From a virus: a stretch of 39,659 nucleotides of DNA. The translations under genes were made by a program, and so were the position numbers. Within the stretch, counting starts at the first letter, position 1; each line of letters begins with the position of its first letter. Shown here piece by piece: positions 13,342-20,402 of the stretch. The notes under the pieces were generated by a model. That model was not told the origin of the DNA. It saw only the letters and a program-made list of their open reading frames with translations, and did not search any database. Location of the stretch: positions 1 through 39,659 of the IMG/VR virus record IMGVR_UViG_3300047585_000046, one strand, 5' to 3'.

Positions 13342-14712
13342 TTATTCTACATCTTTCTTAGGTGTAATCAACCACTTAAGAAATTTCTTAGCTGGATGTT
13401 CATTCGTTACTGCTGCAACCGTTGCGCCCTGTAGTACAGCTAATAATTTAGCCCCGTCTATGGACCCCAACCCTGTGCAAGCATCCATACCGACACCTGC
13501 CTTATAAGCGCCATTGTTGCCTTGTGTTATATCATTACAAACTTCAGGATGATTATATAAAACAGTATGTAGATCGCCTATAGATTTACCCAATTGGTGC
13601 GTTAATACAGCGGTCATCGCTGCATACAACGGCGCAACAGCTGATGTGCCACCAATAGCCATATTATCTCCGTCTACATTTACTATATATCCAGTGTCTG
13701 GAGCTGCATCACCAGCAATATCAGGAACGATTCTGCGATTACCGGCAGCGGCTGTTGCGGTAGTGCAAGCAGCGGGAAGTGATTGATAATCCGGTCTGTT
13801 ATATAAAGCAGAATAACCACCGCCGGTGGCACCGTCTGATTGCCAAGTGACTTCAGATGCAATGGTATTGTCGGTATTCAATATTAATTTTGTTCCACCA
13901 CAAGCAATTGCATAAGGCGAAGCTGCTGGATAATCAACATGAGGTTTGCCGTCATTCACTCCGTCACTGGAACCGTTATCGCCAGCGGCTACGAAAACAT
14001 TCATACCCTGTGCTTGCGCTTGCTGAATAAGTGCATCCATGACCGAACGCACAGGAGCTGTCCAGTAATCTTCAGGACTTCCCCAGCTGATACTAACAGC
14101 ACATGGTTTCAGTGGATGATTAATCGCTAATTGCAAAGCATCGCAAAAGCCCTGGTCAGTATTCGGAGCAAATACAACTAATATTTGTACGCCCTGGGCG
14201 ACACCTGCTACAACGCAGACATCTAAATCTACTTCTCCATCAGCGCCATCTGGTCCGTCTGAAAATTCACCAGCGTTATCCGATAGTCCTATGGTGATTG
14301 TTGGTTTATCTAAGCCCATTTGCGTACAGTAAGCATTGACATATTCAGGATTAATTGAACCACCTAATTCAACTAATGCAACACATTCACCGCTTAAAGG
14401 CTCCAAAACCTGTGGAAAATTATAAGCTTTAGCGACCTGCATTGGAGTCAATGATTGCGCCTGTGCTTTTACTTGCCCCTTAACCCGTCTGTATCTATTA
14501 CGTCCGGCATCATGATCGATAATTGCTAAAATTTCATCCTTATTAGGTAATGCACTTTTAGCTATCTTACTTCCAACTTCAAACGTTAAACTGGTAACTT
14601 TGGTAGCGGCATGAACTATTTTTCCGCCTAATTCTATAATGCGTTTCACTATGTGAAGATTTGATGCCAGAACCGCTTTTCTAGGAGTTAAATAGACTGT
14701 ATAGCGTTTCAT
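13342..14712 (-). CDS. Sedolisin / kumamolisin-type serine protease (S53)
   Basis: This 456-residue protein is a clear S53 peptidase. The catalytic Glu/Asp pair is E160 and D164 in G-E-V-D-L-D. The oxyanion Asp is D245 in V-A-A-G-D-N-G-S. The nucleophile is S357 in G-G-T-S-A-V-A-P. The calcium-site pattern D394-I-T, then G406-x-G408-x-D410 and C-T-G-L-G-S, is also present. The N-terminal 100 residues form a pro-region much shorter than the usual S53 pro-domain of about 180 residues. No signal peptide is seen. Sedolisins normally work at acid pH and are secreted; a phage-encoded copy is very unusual. It overlaps the upstream gene by 4 bases. Confidence 0.9.
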   Translation of the reverse strand: MKRYTVYLTPRKAVLASNLHIVKRIIELGGKIVHAATKVTSLTFEVGSKIAKSALPNKDEILAIIDHDAGRNRYRRVKGQVKAQAQSLTPMQVAKAYNFPQVLEPLSGECVALVELGGSINPEYVNAYCTQMGLDKPTITIGLSDNAGEFSDGPDGADGEVDLDVCVVAGVAQGVQILVVFAPNTDQGFCDALQLAINHPLKPCAVSISWGSPEDYWTAPVRSVMDALIQQAQAQGMNVFVAAGDNGSSDGVNDGKPHVDYPAASPYAIACGGTKLILNTDNTIASEVTWQSDGATGGGYSALYNRPDYQSLPAACTTATAAAGNRRIVPDIAGDAAPDTGYIVNVDGDNMAIGGTSAVAPLYAAMTAVLTHQLGKSIGDLHTVLYNHPEVCNDITQGNNGAYKAGVGMDACTGLGSIDGAKLLAVLQGATVAAVTNEHPAKKFLKWLITPKKDVE

Positions 14713-15020
14713 ATTACCTGCACCGTATAATCTTTAGAAATAAATTCTAATATATCAACAATAACACGTGACGCAACTCCTGAATTATTCTTACCGGCTT
14801 CTGGAAACCGCTGTAATATTAAACACAATCTTAACCATTCTTTTTTAAGCAAAGGACTATTGGTATGCAAATATGCAGACCAGTCATCTATTTCCGGGCG
14901 ATAAATCCATTCTATTTCCGAATGGTCCGACCAAGCACAGCTCATAACCAGCGCAGCGACTGCACAATTACCAGGAATTGTGGCTAAACGCTTCGCTTCA
15001 TTGGCATTTACGACAATCAT
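14709..15020 (-). CDS. Unknown protein coupled to the sedolisin gene
   Basis: This 103-residue soluble alpha-helical protein (N-E-A-K-R-L-A-T-I-P-G-N-C-A-V-A-A-L, then R-P-E-I-D-D-W-S-A-Y-L-H and K-K-E-W-L-R-L-C-L-I-L-Q-R-F) has no recognised family. Its stop overlaps the start of the sedolisin gene by 4 bases, so the two are probably translationally coupled. An inhibitor or partner of the protease is one possibility suggested only by position. Confidence 0.5.
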   Translation of the reverse strand: MIVVNANEAKRLATIPGNCAVAALVMSCAWSDHSEIEWIYRPEIDDWSAYLHTNSPLLKKEWLRLCLILQRFPEAGKNNSGVASRVIVDILEFISKDYTVQVI

Positions 15021-15055
15021 AATGAACTATATAATAGACAGGTTTTACTGAATAA

Positions 15056-15535
15056 TCAATGCTTTAAATATACAGATTGCACTTTGCCGCCGGTATAAAT
15101 GTCCATTGTTTCAGTAAGAGCAATTGCTTCTGTAGCAGTCTTGCCACACATCATTGCTGATAAGGCGAAATCTTGACCAGAACCAATCGAAATAGGGGAC
15201 ATCACTTCTATGGGATTTGAATCGGATAAATACATAAATGCTTTACCGTCTTCGTAAACTACTAAAGCTTCTATACTGTCTGAGGATATATTCAACGGAC
15301 GACTTTGATCGGTATCGAACCATTTTAAAAATAAATTAATCTGGGTTACTTCTCCTGCACAGGCTACCCAAGCCTTATGCGGATAAGAAAAATGAATTTT
15401 CGGTCCGCTATCCAATTTGCGATTACCTTGGGTTCTTTGACTATCAGCGGCTAGAATGTGCCCGTCATAAGCGATTGTTGTTGCTTGCACAGGAGCCATT
15501 AGCAACAAGCAAAAAAGCAAAGTAAGAAGTTTCAT
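15056..15535 (-). CDS. Exported proteasome-like Ntn-hydrolase
   Basis: The 159-residue protein begins with a signal peptide (K2, hydrophobic core 3-13, A-P-V-Q-A at 14-18), immediately followed by T19-T-I-A-Y-D-G. That is the N-terminal strand of proteasome beta/HslV-type hydrolases, in which Thr1 is the nucleophile. Other family features: A-A-D-S with D31, K46 in P-K-I (equivalents of proteasome D17 and K33), C-A-G at 59-61, G-S-G at 118-120, D145 and T-G-G at 148-150. Cleavage after A18 would expose T19 as the catalytic residue. The mature chain (141 residues) is shorter than HslV. The second copy at 19689-20285 lacks a signal. Substrate unknown. Confidence 0.8.
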   Translation of the reverse strand: MKLLTLLFCLLLMAPVQATTIAYDGHILAADSQRTQGNRKLDSGPKIHFSYPHKAWVACAGEVTQINLFLKWFDTDQSRPLNISSDSIEALVVYEDGKAFMYLSDSNPIEVMSPISIGSGQDFALSAMMCGKTATEAIALTETMDIYTGGKVQSVYLKH

Positions 15536-15660
15536 AGGGGATATTACCAGGAAGGATATAAAGCATAATAGCTTAATTTTAATTAGGCTGTGTCTAAATC
15601 CTGTTTCCGTCTGGAAAAATTGGCTATAGTTAATTCAGTTGCTAGTCCTGAGAGGCGCAT

Positions 15661-15990
15661 ATGATTTCCGAACAAGATAAAACAATGTGGATAGACGCTC
15701 TTAGAAGTGGTCATTTTGAACAAATTAAAGAAACCTATACTAATATGGCTGGCGGCTACTGCGCAGTCGGTGTTTTAGGTGCCGTTGTTGCCGAAAGAGA
15801 CGGATTAGAATTTTTCGAAGCATTAGAAGACTACACCATGGAATATGGCAGGCGTCGAATATCGTATAAGACACTGAACGAAATCTTTAAATTGAACGAC
15901 GCAGATTTCGAATTCGCAGTTATCGCTGATTTTATCGAACTGAATGTCCCAGTATTCGCTGAACAGAAAGTCCCCGCTTTAGTAGCTTAA
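15661..15990 (+). CDS. Small phage protein of the C-x-x-G-V-L family
   Basis: This 109-residue protein matches a widespread phage family: W-I-D-A-L-R-S-G-H-F-E-Q near the start (10-21), G-Y-C-A-V-G-V-L at about 33-40, and a helical end (L-N-E-I-F-K-L-N-D-x-x-F-E-F-A-V-I-A-D-F-I-E). The family has no known function. GAGAGG precedes ATG 15661, and a TATAGT box lies at 15625-15630. It overlaps the convergent primase gene by 59 bases, a long antiparallel overlap. Confidence 0.65.
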   Translation: MISEQDKTMWIDALRSGHFEQIKETYTNMAGGYCAVGVLGAVVAERDGLEFFEALEDYTMEYGRRRISYKTLNEIFKLNDADFEFAVIADFIELNVPVFAEQKVPALVA

Positions 15991-16852
15991 AAGCGCTAAT
16001 GATTTGTTTAAATGTATGATTGCCGTTATTCCAATGGCAGTACAGAACATTTTCTTGTGGATTGATATATAGATTGGCAGCCGTCTTGTCGTGACCTTCA
16101 CTGTCGCACATAGGGCACCTGGTCATAATTTCACCGCTGGGTAATTCTTTTAACGGCCAGTCTTCAGGGACTAAATCTAATAACGATCCCTGCGGAGATA
16201 CGGTTTTCCGTCTTGGCTTAGATTTACTATCAATGATTGGCAAAGCAGTGCTTTTTAAGTATTGCAAAATGTTCGTAGTTTGGGATAATGGCTGTTGTAA
16301 TACCCACTGCACCTGGTCCCTGTAATCATAAGAAAGACACCCGCTAAAAAGACTAGTCGCCCTAGCGACGCCTGGCTTACGATTGTGTCCCAGTGGCAAT
16401 CGTATTCCATTGCCTACCCCTCCGGGCTTCACTGTGGCTTGTTTTGGAAAGAATTCTATATCTGGAATCGCATTGAAAATCTTACTATGTTGTCCGAAGG
16501 TAAAAGCCTCTTGACTGCTAAGTGGTTCTGATAAGAAGATCCAAATGTGTCCCGCCCTGTTTGCTCTAGCCCCCTCTTTTAGGGGGTTTAAGTGAAGGCT
16601 TTGCAACCACATTTCTATACGATTTAATCTCCAGGGATCGTCATTATCATCATCCCAGGCTAAGTATTTGCATGTACCTTCCCGGCTAATTGCTGGTAAA
16701 CACAGGGTTACTTCACCACTAAAATGTTTACGTAATATATCACCGGTAATTGGTTCTTCTACTAAAAGGTAAGCGCCCGTGTCCCGCTGACGATAATAGC
16801 AATCATTGCGATTGCTGAACATTTCCAGATATTGCTGTGCTAACGATTTCAA
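15932..16852 (-). CDS. Archaeo-eukaryotic-type primase with zinc-binding C-terminus
   Basis: The 306-residue protein uses TTG 16852, 9 bases after AGGAG. Residues about 20-160 match the AEP primase domain of the type seen in TOTE conflict systems: metal-binding acidic cluster A-W-D-D-D at 65-69, H102 in G-H-I-W-I-F, E-F-F-P-K-Q and the R151 motif G-I-R-L-P-L-G. Residues about 244-282 form a CHC2-like zinc site (C246-x-x-C249, C272, H273/H279). It would make RNA or DNA primers for phage replication. No helicase domain is attached, so a separate helicase outside the window is likely. The start overlaps the upstream gene by 50 bases. Confidence 0.75.
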   Translation of the reverse strand: MKSLAQQYLEMFSNRNDCYYRQRDTGAYLLVEEPITGDILRKHFSGEVTLCLPAISREGTCKYLAWDDDNDDPWRLNRIEMWLQSLHLNPLKEGARANRAGHIWIFLSEPLSSQEAFTFGQHSKIFNAIPDIEFFPKQATVKPGGVGNGIRLPLGHNRKPGVARATSLFSGCLSYDYRDQVQWVLQQPLSQTTNILQYLKSTALPIIDSKSKPRRKTVSPQGSLLDLVPEDWPLKELPSGEIMTRCPMCDSEGHDKTAANLYINPQENVLYCHWNNGNHTFKQIISAFKLLKRGLSVQRILGHSVR

Positions 16853-17264
16853 TGAAGTCTACTCCTATTAACAGCAATTTGCGTTTAAACTTAGTATCCG
16901 GTAAATATGCCCGTTTGGCAATATCTTCAAATGATAATTCATATTTACTGCATAACTGTCCTAAATGATTAATACAGCCGTAAACATATCCGGCAATCTG
17001 GGCATCGGTGATAGGTTCTATGACGACCTTGGCTGGAACTTCTATGTTGGTATGTTCAGCCAAGGCTACAGCCGCCATCAGTTTAGCAAAGGCATTTAAA
17101 CCGATAGTCCTGTTCATATTAATTTCGGTTTTGTTTTTTGGCAACTTGACTTTCTTATACAGGGCAAGTAAGACCCAGGCAATCCTGCTGGCCAAATTGC
17201 GCCCGGCATTAAGATCATTAATGTCTGTTGGGATTAAGCTAACTAATTGTTCAACAGCTTGCAT
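16803..17264 (-). CDS. Unknown protein upstream of primase
   Basis: This 153-residue helical protein (L-N-A-G-R-N-L-A-S-R-I-A-W-V-L-L-A-L-Y-K-K, later I-A-G-Y-V-Y-G-C-I-N-H-L-G-Q-L-C) has no recognised family. Its last 16 codons overlap the primase start, and the AGGAG of the primase lies within it, so expression is coupled. A replication accessory role is inferred from context only. Confidence 0.55.
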   Translation of the reverse strand: MQAVEQLVSLIPTDINDLNAGRNLASRIAWVLLALYKKVKLPKNKTEINMNRTIGLNAFAKLMAAVALAEHTNIEVPAKVVIEPITDAQIAGYVYGCINHLGQLCSKYELSFEDIAKRAYLPDTKFKRKLLLIGVDFIEIVSTAISGNVQQSQ

Positions 17265-17277
17265 TTTGTACGTCTAG

Positions 17278-17427
17278 TCAATGTCTTATAAAGTAATAAA
17301 TGATTGCAGCCCATACTAACATAGGGATTACTGCTATGACAAGTATTGTTTTCAATAGTTCTTGCCGTTCCCTGCGTTTAGTTTGATGTTGATTTAATAC
17401 TTGACGGAATTCTTCTTCTAACTTCAT
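17278..17427 (-). CDS. Small membrane protein
   Basis: A 49-residue frame from ATG 17427, with GGAGA 5 bases upstream. A charged, helical N-terminus (M-K-L-E-E-E-F-R-Q-V-L-N-Q-H-Q) leads into one C-terminal transmembrane helix (about 27-46) and ends R-H. It is first in the minus-strand run leading to the primase. Tail-anchored topology is likely; function unknown. Confidence 0.55.
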   Translation of the reverse strand: MKLEEEFRQVLNQHQTKRRERQELLKTILVIAVIPMLVWAAIIYYFIRH

Positions 17428-17523
17428 AGCTCTCCTGGATAAAATTAATGTTAATTGTCTCTTTGTAAAGCCAGTGTTAAACTTATGTAAGTTTTTAGAT
17501 CGGCGTTATTCTTTTAATTGTAA

Positions 17524-18015
17524 ATGCTAAGTAACCATATTTTTTTAAGCCATCAGGCAGCTACGCTGTATCTGGGTGTAACTTCCAAAGAAGTACGCAA
17601 ACTCTTTCCGTCCTCACGTCCTATAGCCTTATCGGCTTTAGCTAAGGTTCAGATAGACTGGGGTGGTTCGGCAGATGACCAAACTATATTATGCTTGAAG
17701 ACACCCGCTAAAGGCTATGGACATGCTTTGGAGCAAGCAACTTTTCCAATTCAGATCCGTCCGGAATTGTTAACTGTTGCTAATGACTACTTAACAAATG
17801 CACCGTTCCTGTTATCGGTTTTTGACATTCTTGGATATTTGAATGATCACCAATTACATAAGCAGATGTCTGTTAGTAAAGTTGCTGAATGTTTATCGAA
17901 TCAGGGGTTCTTCGAATTTCATGTGGTTGTTAAGGCTGATCCGAATTACAAGCCTTTGTTAGCGCAGCTTAATAATCCGTCAGTAGCTTTAAAGGAAGGT
18001 CCGTATCGTGCTTGA
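17524..18015 (+). CDS. Unknown protein
   Basis: This 163-residue protein starts with a helix-turn-helix-like stretch (S-H-Q-A-A-T-L-Y-L-G-V-T-S-K-E-V-R-K-L-F) that resembles an excisionase/MerR-type DNA-binding start. The rest (P-I-Q-I-R-P-E-L-L, Y-L-T-N-A-P-F-L-L-S-V-F-D-I-L-G-Y-L) is mixed alpha/beta. No Shine-Dalgarno is visible. It overlaps the next gene by 8 bases and carries one GACACCCGCT copy. The DNA-binding reading is tentative. Confidence 0.5.
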   Translation: MLSNHIFLSHQAATLYLGVTSKEVRKLFPSSRPIALSALAKVQIDWGGSADDQTILCLKTPAKGYGHALEQATFPIQIRPELLTVANDYLTNAPFLLSVFDILGYLNDHQLHKQMSVSKVAECLSNQGFFEFHVVVKADPNYKPLLAQLNNPSVALKEGPYRA

Positions 18016-18352
18016 TAAACCACTACCGTATCAAACATTAACCGTAGACGATAAAATCATTCAAACCATTACACCGGCAAAAGCAGGTCAATTCTTTACT
18101 GCCAGATTAGTTCCACCGGGGTATTGGCGCTTGACTAACAAGGATGCGGTCGTCTATAGTATCATGATTCTAAACTGCGGTGCCTGGGGCTTTTTAGGAA
18201 TTTATGATGGAACCAGGCGTTTAATCTGGGCACAGCCATCAGCATTCACTGGTAGCTTTGTAATAGAAGGCTTTTGTAAAGACGGTATCATTGTGGACAA
18301 TGGATATGGACAGCATATGGGTACTAACATAACGGTGAATTGGAGAGAATGA
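18008..18352 (+). CDS. Unknown beta-rich protein ending in GTNITVNWRE
   Basis: The 114-residue product starts at GTG 18008 behind AAGG, within the previous gene. It is beta-rich (I-I-Q-T-I-T-P-A-K-A-G-Q-F-F-T-A-R-L-V-P-P-G-Y-W, I-M-I-L-N-C-G-A-W-G-F). Its last 10 residues, GTNITVNWRE, recur exactly at the end of the next protein, from a 24-bp direct repeat. No family recognised; a small virion or envelope-binding protein is possible. Confidence 0.5.
   Translation: MLDKPLPYQTLTVDDKIIQTITPAKAGQFFTARLVPPGYWRLTNKDAVVYSIMILNCGAWGFLGIYDGTRRLIWAQPSAFTGSFVIEGFCKDGIIVDNGYGQHMGTNITVNWRE
18320..18343 (+). repeat. 24-bp direct repeat, copy 1
   Basis: Identical to 18511-18534. It encodes most of the shared C-terminal decapeptide GTNITVNWRE, in the same frame relative to the stop. 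Confidence 0.95.
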
Positions 18353-18357
18353 TTTGA

Positions 18358-18543
18358 ATGTATAGCATACTTCAAAGGCAGGCAGATTTAGAACGGGAGC
18401 AATCAGCGCAGTGGAATTGGTTAGCAGCTCATGACGCATTCTTGCGTTCCCAGCAGCGCTTTGATGATTATATACGGAATAAATCTTCAATCGATATTTC
18501 TGTACCAACCGGTACTAACATAACGGTGAATTGGCGTGAATAA
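18358..18543 (+). CDS. Small unknown protein sharing the GTNITVNWRE tail
   Basis: The 61-residue protein has a helical, Gln/Arg-rich N-terminus (L-E-R-E-Q-S-A-Q-W-N-W-L-A-A-H-D) unrelated to the previous protein, then V-P-T-G-T-N-I-T-V-N-W-R-E. The common tail suggests a shared sorting, docking or assembly tag. GGAGAATGATTTGA precedes the ATG. Function unknown. Confidence 0.45.
   Translation: MYSILQRQADLEREQSAQWNWLAAHDAFLRSQQRFDDYIRNKSSIDISVPTGTNITVNWRE
18511..18534 (+). repeat. 24-bp direct repeat, copy 2
   Basis: Exact copy of 18320-18343, 191 bases downstream, at the 3' end of the next small gene. Confidence 0.95.
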
Positions 18544-18745
18544 AACTAAAGTATTATTGCCAGATTTAGTATGGTATTTTACTTGGAATCCTATCCGAAA
18601 GCGGTGTGACAGCATATGTACGAATTGCCGGGATAAACAAAGATCGAAAAGTTTAGATGGTGCTATTTGGACTGTACATCACAAAAATCGTCAATGTGAT
18701 TTATGCGGCATCACAAGCGCAGGTCGAATAGACTATGGATTTTAA
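18536..18745 (+). CDS. Small zinc-ribbon protein
   Basis: The 69-residue product starts at GTG 18536, overlapping the previous stop. Cysteine pairs C-T-N-C (about 28-31) and C-D-L-C (about 54-57), with H-H-K between, form a likely zinc ribbon or a minimal HNH-like treble clef. The Arg/Lys-rich surroundings suggest nucleic-acid binding. No family assigned. Confidence 0.5.
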   Translation: MNKTKVLLPDLVWYFTWNPIRKRCDSICTNCRDKQRSKSLDGAIWTVHHKNRQCDLCGITSAGRIDYGF

Positions 18746-18748
18746 TAA

Positions 18749-19210
18749 ATGGATAACTACCAATCACGCCGAAACTTTTCAGACAGATTCTTGCCAGAAG
18801 TAAAGAAGTTAGTAGGCTTAGCTTTCATCAGGGAAGCCAGTCTATCGGAAGATAAGTTGTGGGCTACGGATTTAGTCGTACCTAATTTGCGTATATCTGT
18901 ACGCATTCGGCGTTCAAAATGGCTAGAACGTTACGGCAATGAATTCACCCTGCGGGCATCAGCACCAGGCGGCTTACCGTCTGAATACGCAAAGTTAGCG
19001 CAGCATCATCCGGGCGATGCTGAACATCTTATATATTGCTTTGTGGATAATGAAGATAAAATCATCCGGGCCTGGTTGATTGATTTAACGAAGTGGTACT
19101 ACGCCATCATTAATAACCGGGTAACACCAATGCGATTTAAAAACAAGGATGCCGAAGAAGTAGTATCGTTTCCATGCTTAGGTGAGTACAGTAAACTTTT
19201 GGTCGGCTAA
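18749..19210 (+). CDS. Unknown phage protein, possible nuclease-like fold
   Basis: This 153-residue protein has helices at the N-terminus and an alternating strand region (A-T-D-L-V-V-P-N-L-R-I-S-V-R-I-R-R) followed by A-E-H-L-I-Y-C-F-V-D-N-E-D-K-I-I-R-A-W-L-I-D-L. The D-x(n)-[IV]-x-[IV]-R layout recalls PD-(D/E)XK folds, but the usual E-x-K is not clear, so catalysis cannot be claimed. Its last 33 bases overlap the convergent dNMP kinase gene. Confidence 0.45.
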   Translation: MDNYQSRRNFSDRFLPEVKKLVGLAFIREASLSEDKLWATDLVVPNLRISVRIRRSKWLERYGNEFTLRASAPGGLPSEYAKLAQHHPGDAEHLIYCFVDNEDKIIRAWLIDLTKWYYAIINNRVTPMRFKNKDAEEVVSFPCLGEYSKLLVG

Positions 19211-19765
19211 TTTACGATGATGCATGTTGATAGCTTTCGTTAATTGATTTTTTAAATCATCTAAAGTTTTATTATTGTAAATTGTATGACCGCCAATATG
19301 CGTAATGGTTTCAGCGCTAATGGTGGCAACTTCTAATTCAGATGCATGATTGTCTATTTCGAAATCCTTAACCATGCCACGGGCAATACGCAATCGTTCA
19401 TCAGCAAAGATTTGCATGATACATGCTTTGTGTGCAATTAGCGTTTTTAATTCATTGAAATATCTTAAATCATCAATAATCAAATTACTTTCAGGATGTC
19501 CATCGAAATAATTCATGACAAAATTGACCCACACATCAGGGTTTTCTTTCCTGGCTGCTTCGCCATGGTCTTGCATTAAAGAACGATATTTTTCCTTAGC
19601 AACGTTATCATACAAATCTTTCAACGGTATGTCATACAGCTCACTTAAACGGTGCTTCAAAGCATCGGCGAAACCTAGTCGAATAAAATCAGGATTTAGT
19701 TCTTTTATTAAGTTGGCGCTTGTTGTTTTGCCGCTTTTTCGTTTTCCGCTTAAGGCTATTATCAT
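19178..19765 (-). CDS. Deoxynucleoside monophosphate kinase
   Basis: This 195-residue P-loop kinase begins M-I-I-A-L-S-G-K-R-K-S-G-K-T-T. The Walker A is G7-x4-G12-K13-T14. Further features are F-A-D-A-L-K (33-38), a substrate-binding stretch R-S-L-M-Q-D-H-G-E (61-69) and I-D-D-L-R-Y (97-102). These match T4 gp1-type dNMP kinases, which phosphorylate dNMPs to dNDPs for phage DNA synthesis. The first 77 bases overlap the 3' end of the Ntn-hydrolase gene in another frame. Confidence 0.85.
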   Translation of the reverse strand: MIIALSGKRKSGKTTSANLIKELNPDFIRLGFADALKHRLSELYDIPLKDLYDNVAKEKYRSLMQDHGEAARKENPDVWVNFVMNYFDGHPESNLIIDDLRYFNELKTLIAHKACIMQIFADERLRIARGMVKDFEIDNHASELEVATISAETITHIGGHTIYNNKTLDDLKNQLTKAINMHHRKLADQKFTVLT

Positions 19766-20285
19766 CTTTGTATGTCCCCGTCCAGAAGAAGATTTTTTCA
19801 GGATCTACATTTGCTAATTGTTCTTGTGTGATTGAATATACAGGTAAACCGGTGTGTCTGCAAGCACCAGATTGTGCCGTTCTTTCTATAGCATCATGAG
19901 CATTTAGTTTTAGTTCTTTCATTAACGCTTTGCTATAGGTAGAGCCAGTCAAAGTCCCCCAGGTTTCCGGTGACCAATCCAGTAACATTCCTTTGCCTTT
20001 GCTATCCCTGAAAAATTGAAACAGTCCATGTTGGTTAAATAATAGTAACTGTGTCCCTCCGGCTAATCTGGGATATTTTTTAGGAGAACAGCCATCAATA
20101 ATCCATTGTTCAAAAGCTTGAATTTCATCTACTTGACCGGCACCGGACAGAGCCATACCTTTAATAATTTTAATCTTTGAACTATTACCGCTTGCTACAT
20201 AGCAATCTCCTATATCCTTAGTGGTAATTAAGGTGTCCGCCGCTAAAACCTTGCCATCATACGCTAAAGTTGTAATAACAATCAC
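19689..20285 (-). CDS. Proteasome-like Ntn-hydrolase without signal peptide
   Basis: The 198-residue protein starts at GTG 20285, in a GTGA overlap with the stop of an upstream remnant. M-I-V-I-T-T-L-A-Y-D-G-K-V-L-A-A-D-T aligns with the exported copy at 15056-15535 from T5/T6. D17 and K37 would be the D17/K33 equivalents. A-L-S-G-A-G-Q-V-D, G-S-T-Y-S-K-A-L-M and T-G-L-P-V are family features. The nucleophile would be T5 after removal of four residues, or the chain may start differently. The last 26 codons encode a Lys/Arg-rich tail (K-R-K-T-K-K-R-Q-N-N-K-R) overlapping dNMP kinase. It probably acts in the cytoplasm or virion. Confidence 0.7.
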   Translation of the reverse strand: MIVITTLAYDGKVLAADTLITTKDIGDCYVASGNSSKIKIIKGMALSGAGQVDEIQAFEQWIIDGCSPKKYPRLAGGTQLLLFNQHGLFQFFRDSKGKGMLLDWSPETWGTLTGSTYSKALMKELKLNAHDAIERTAQSGACRHTGLPVYSITQEQLANVDPEKIFFWTGTYKDDNSLKRKTKKRQNNKRQLNKRTKS

Positions 20286-20380
20286 GCTCCTTTTATATTA
20301 CGTCTATATATTCTAGCTTTCATAGCACCACATTGTCTACAAATCCTATGACCTTTTGGGGTTAAATATAAATTATTACC
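20282..20380 (-). pseudogene. Remnant of a zinc-finger / HNH-type gene
   Basis: A 32-codon open stretch with no start codon reads G-N-N-L-Y-L-T-P-K-G-H-R-I-C-R-Q-C-G-A-M and ends R-R-N-I-K-G-A. The N-x-Y-x-x-P-x-G-x-R-x-C-R-x-C pattern is the zinc-binding part of many phage HNH proteins. A TAA precedes it, and the frame beyond reads N-H-D-C, the expected preceding motif, so a stop may interrupt the old gene. Its stop overlaps GTG 20285. Confidence 0.4.
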
Positions 20381-20402
20381 TTAGCAATCATGGTTGTCAT
20401 AT

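Noticed and set aside
13316-13507. Plus-strand frame opposite the end of the protease gene
   Set aside because: Antisense to a well-supported S53 gene and without a ribosome site.
13342-15535. Sedolisin or Ntn-hydrolase as the prohead maturation protease
   Set aside because: Both lie far from the head genes and known prohead proteases belong to other folds. No cleavage site in the capsid protein was identified.
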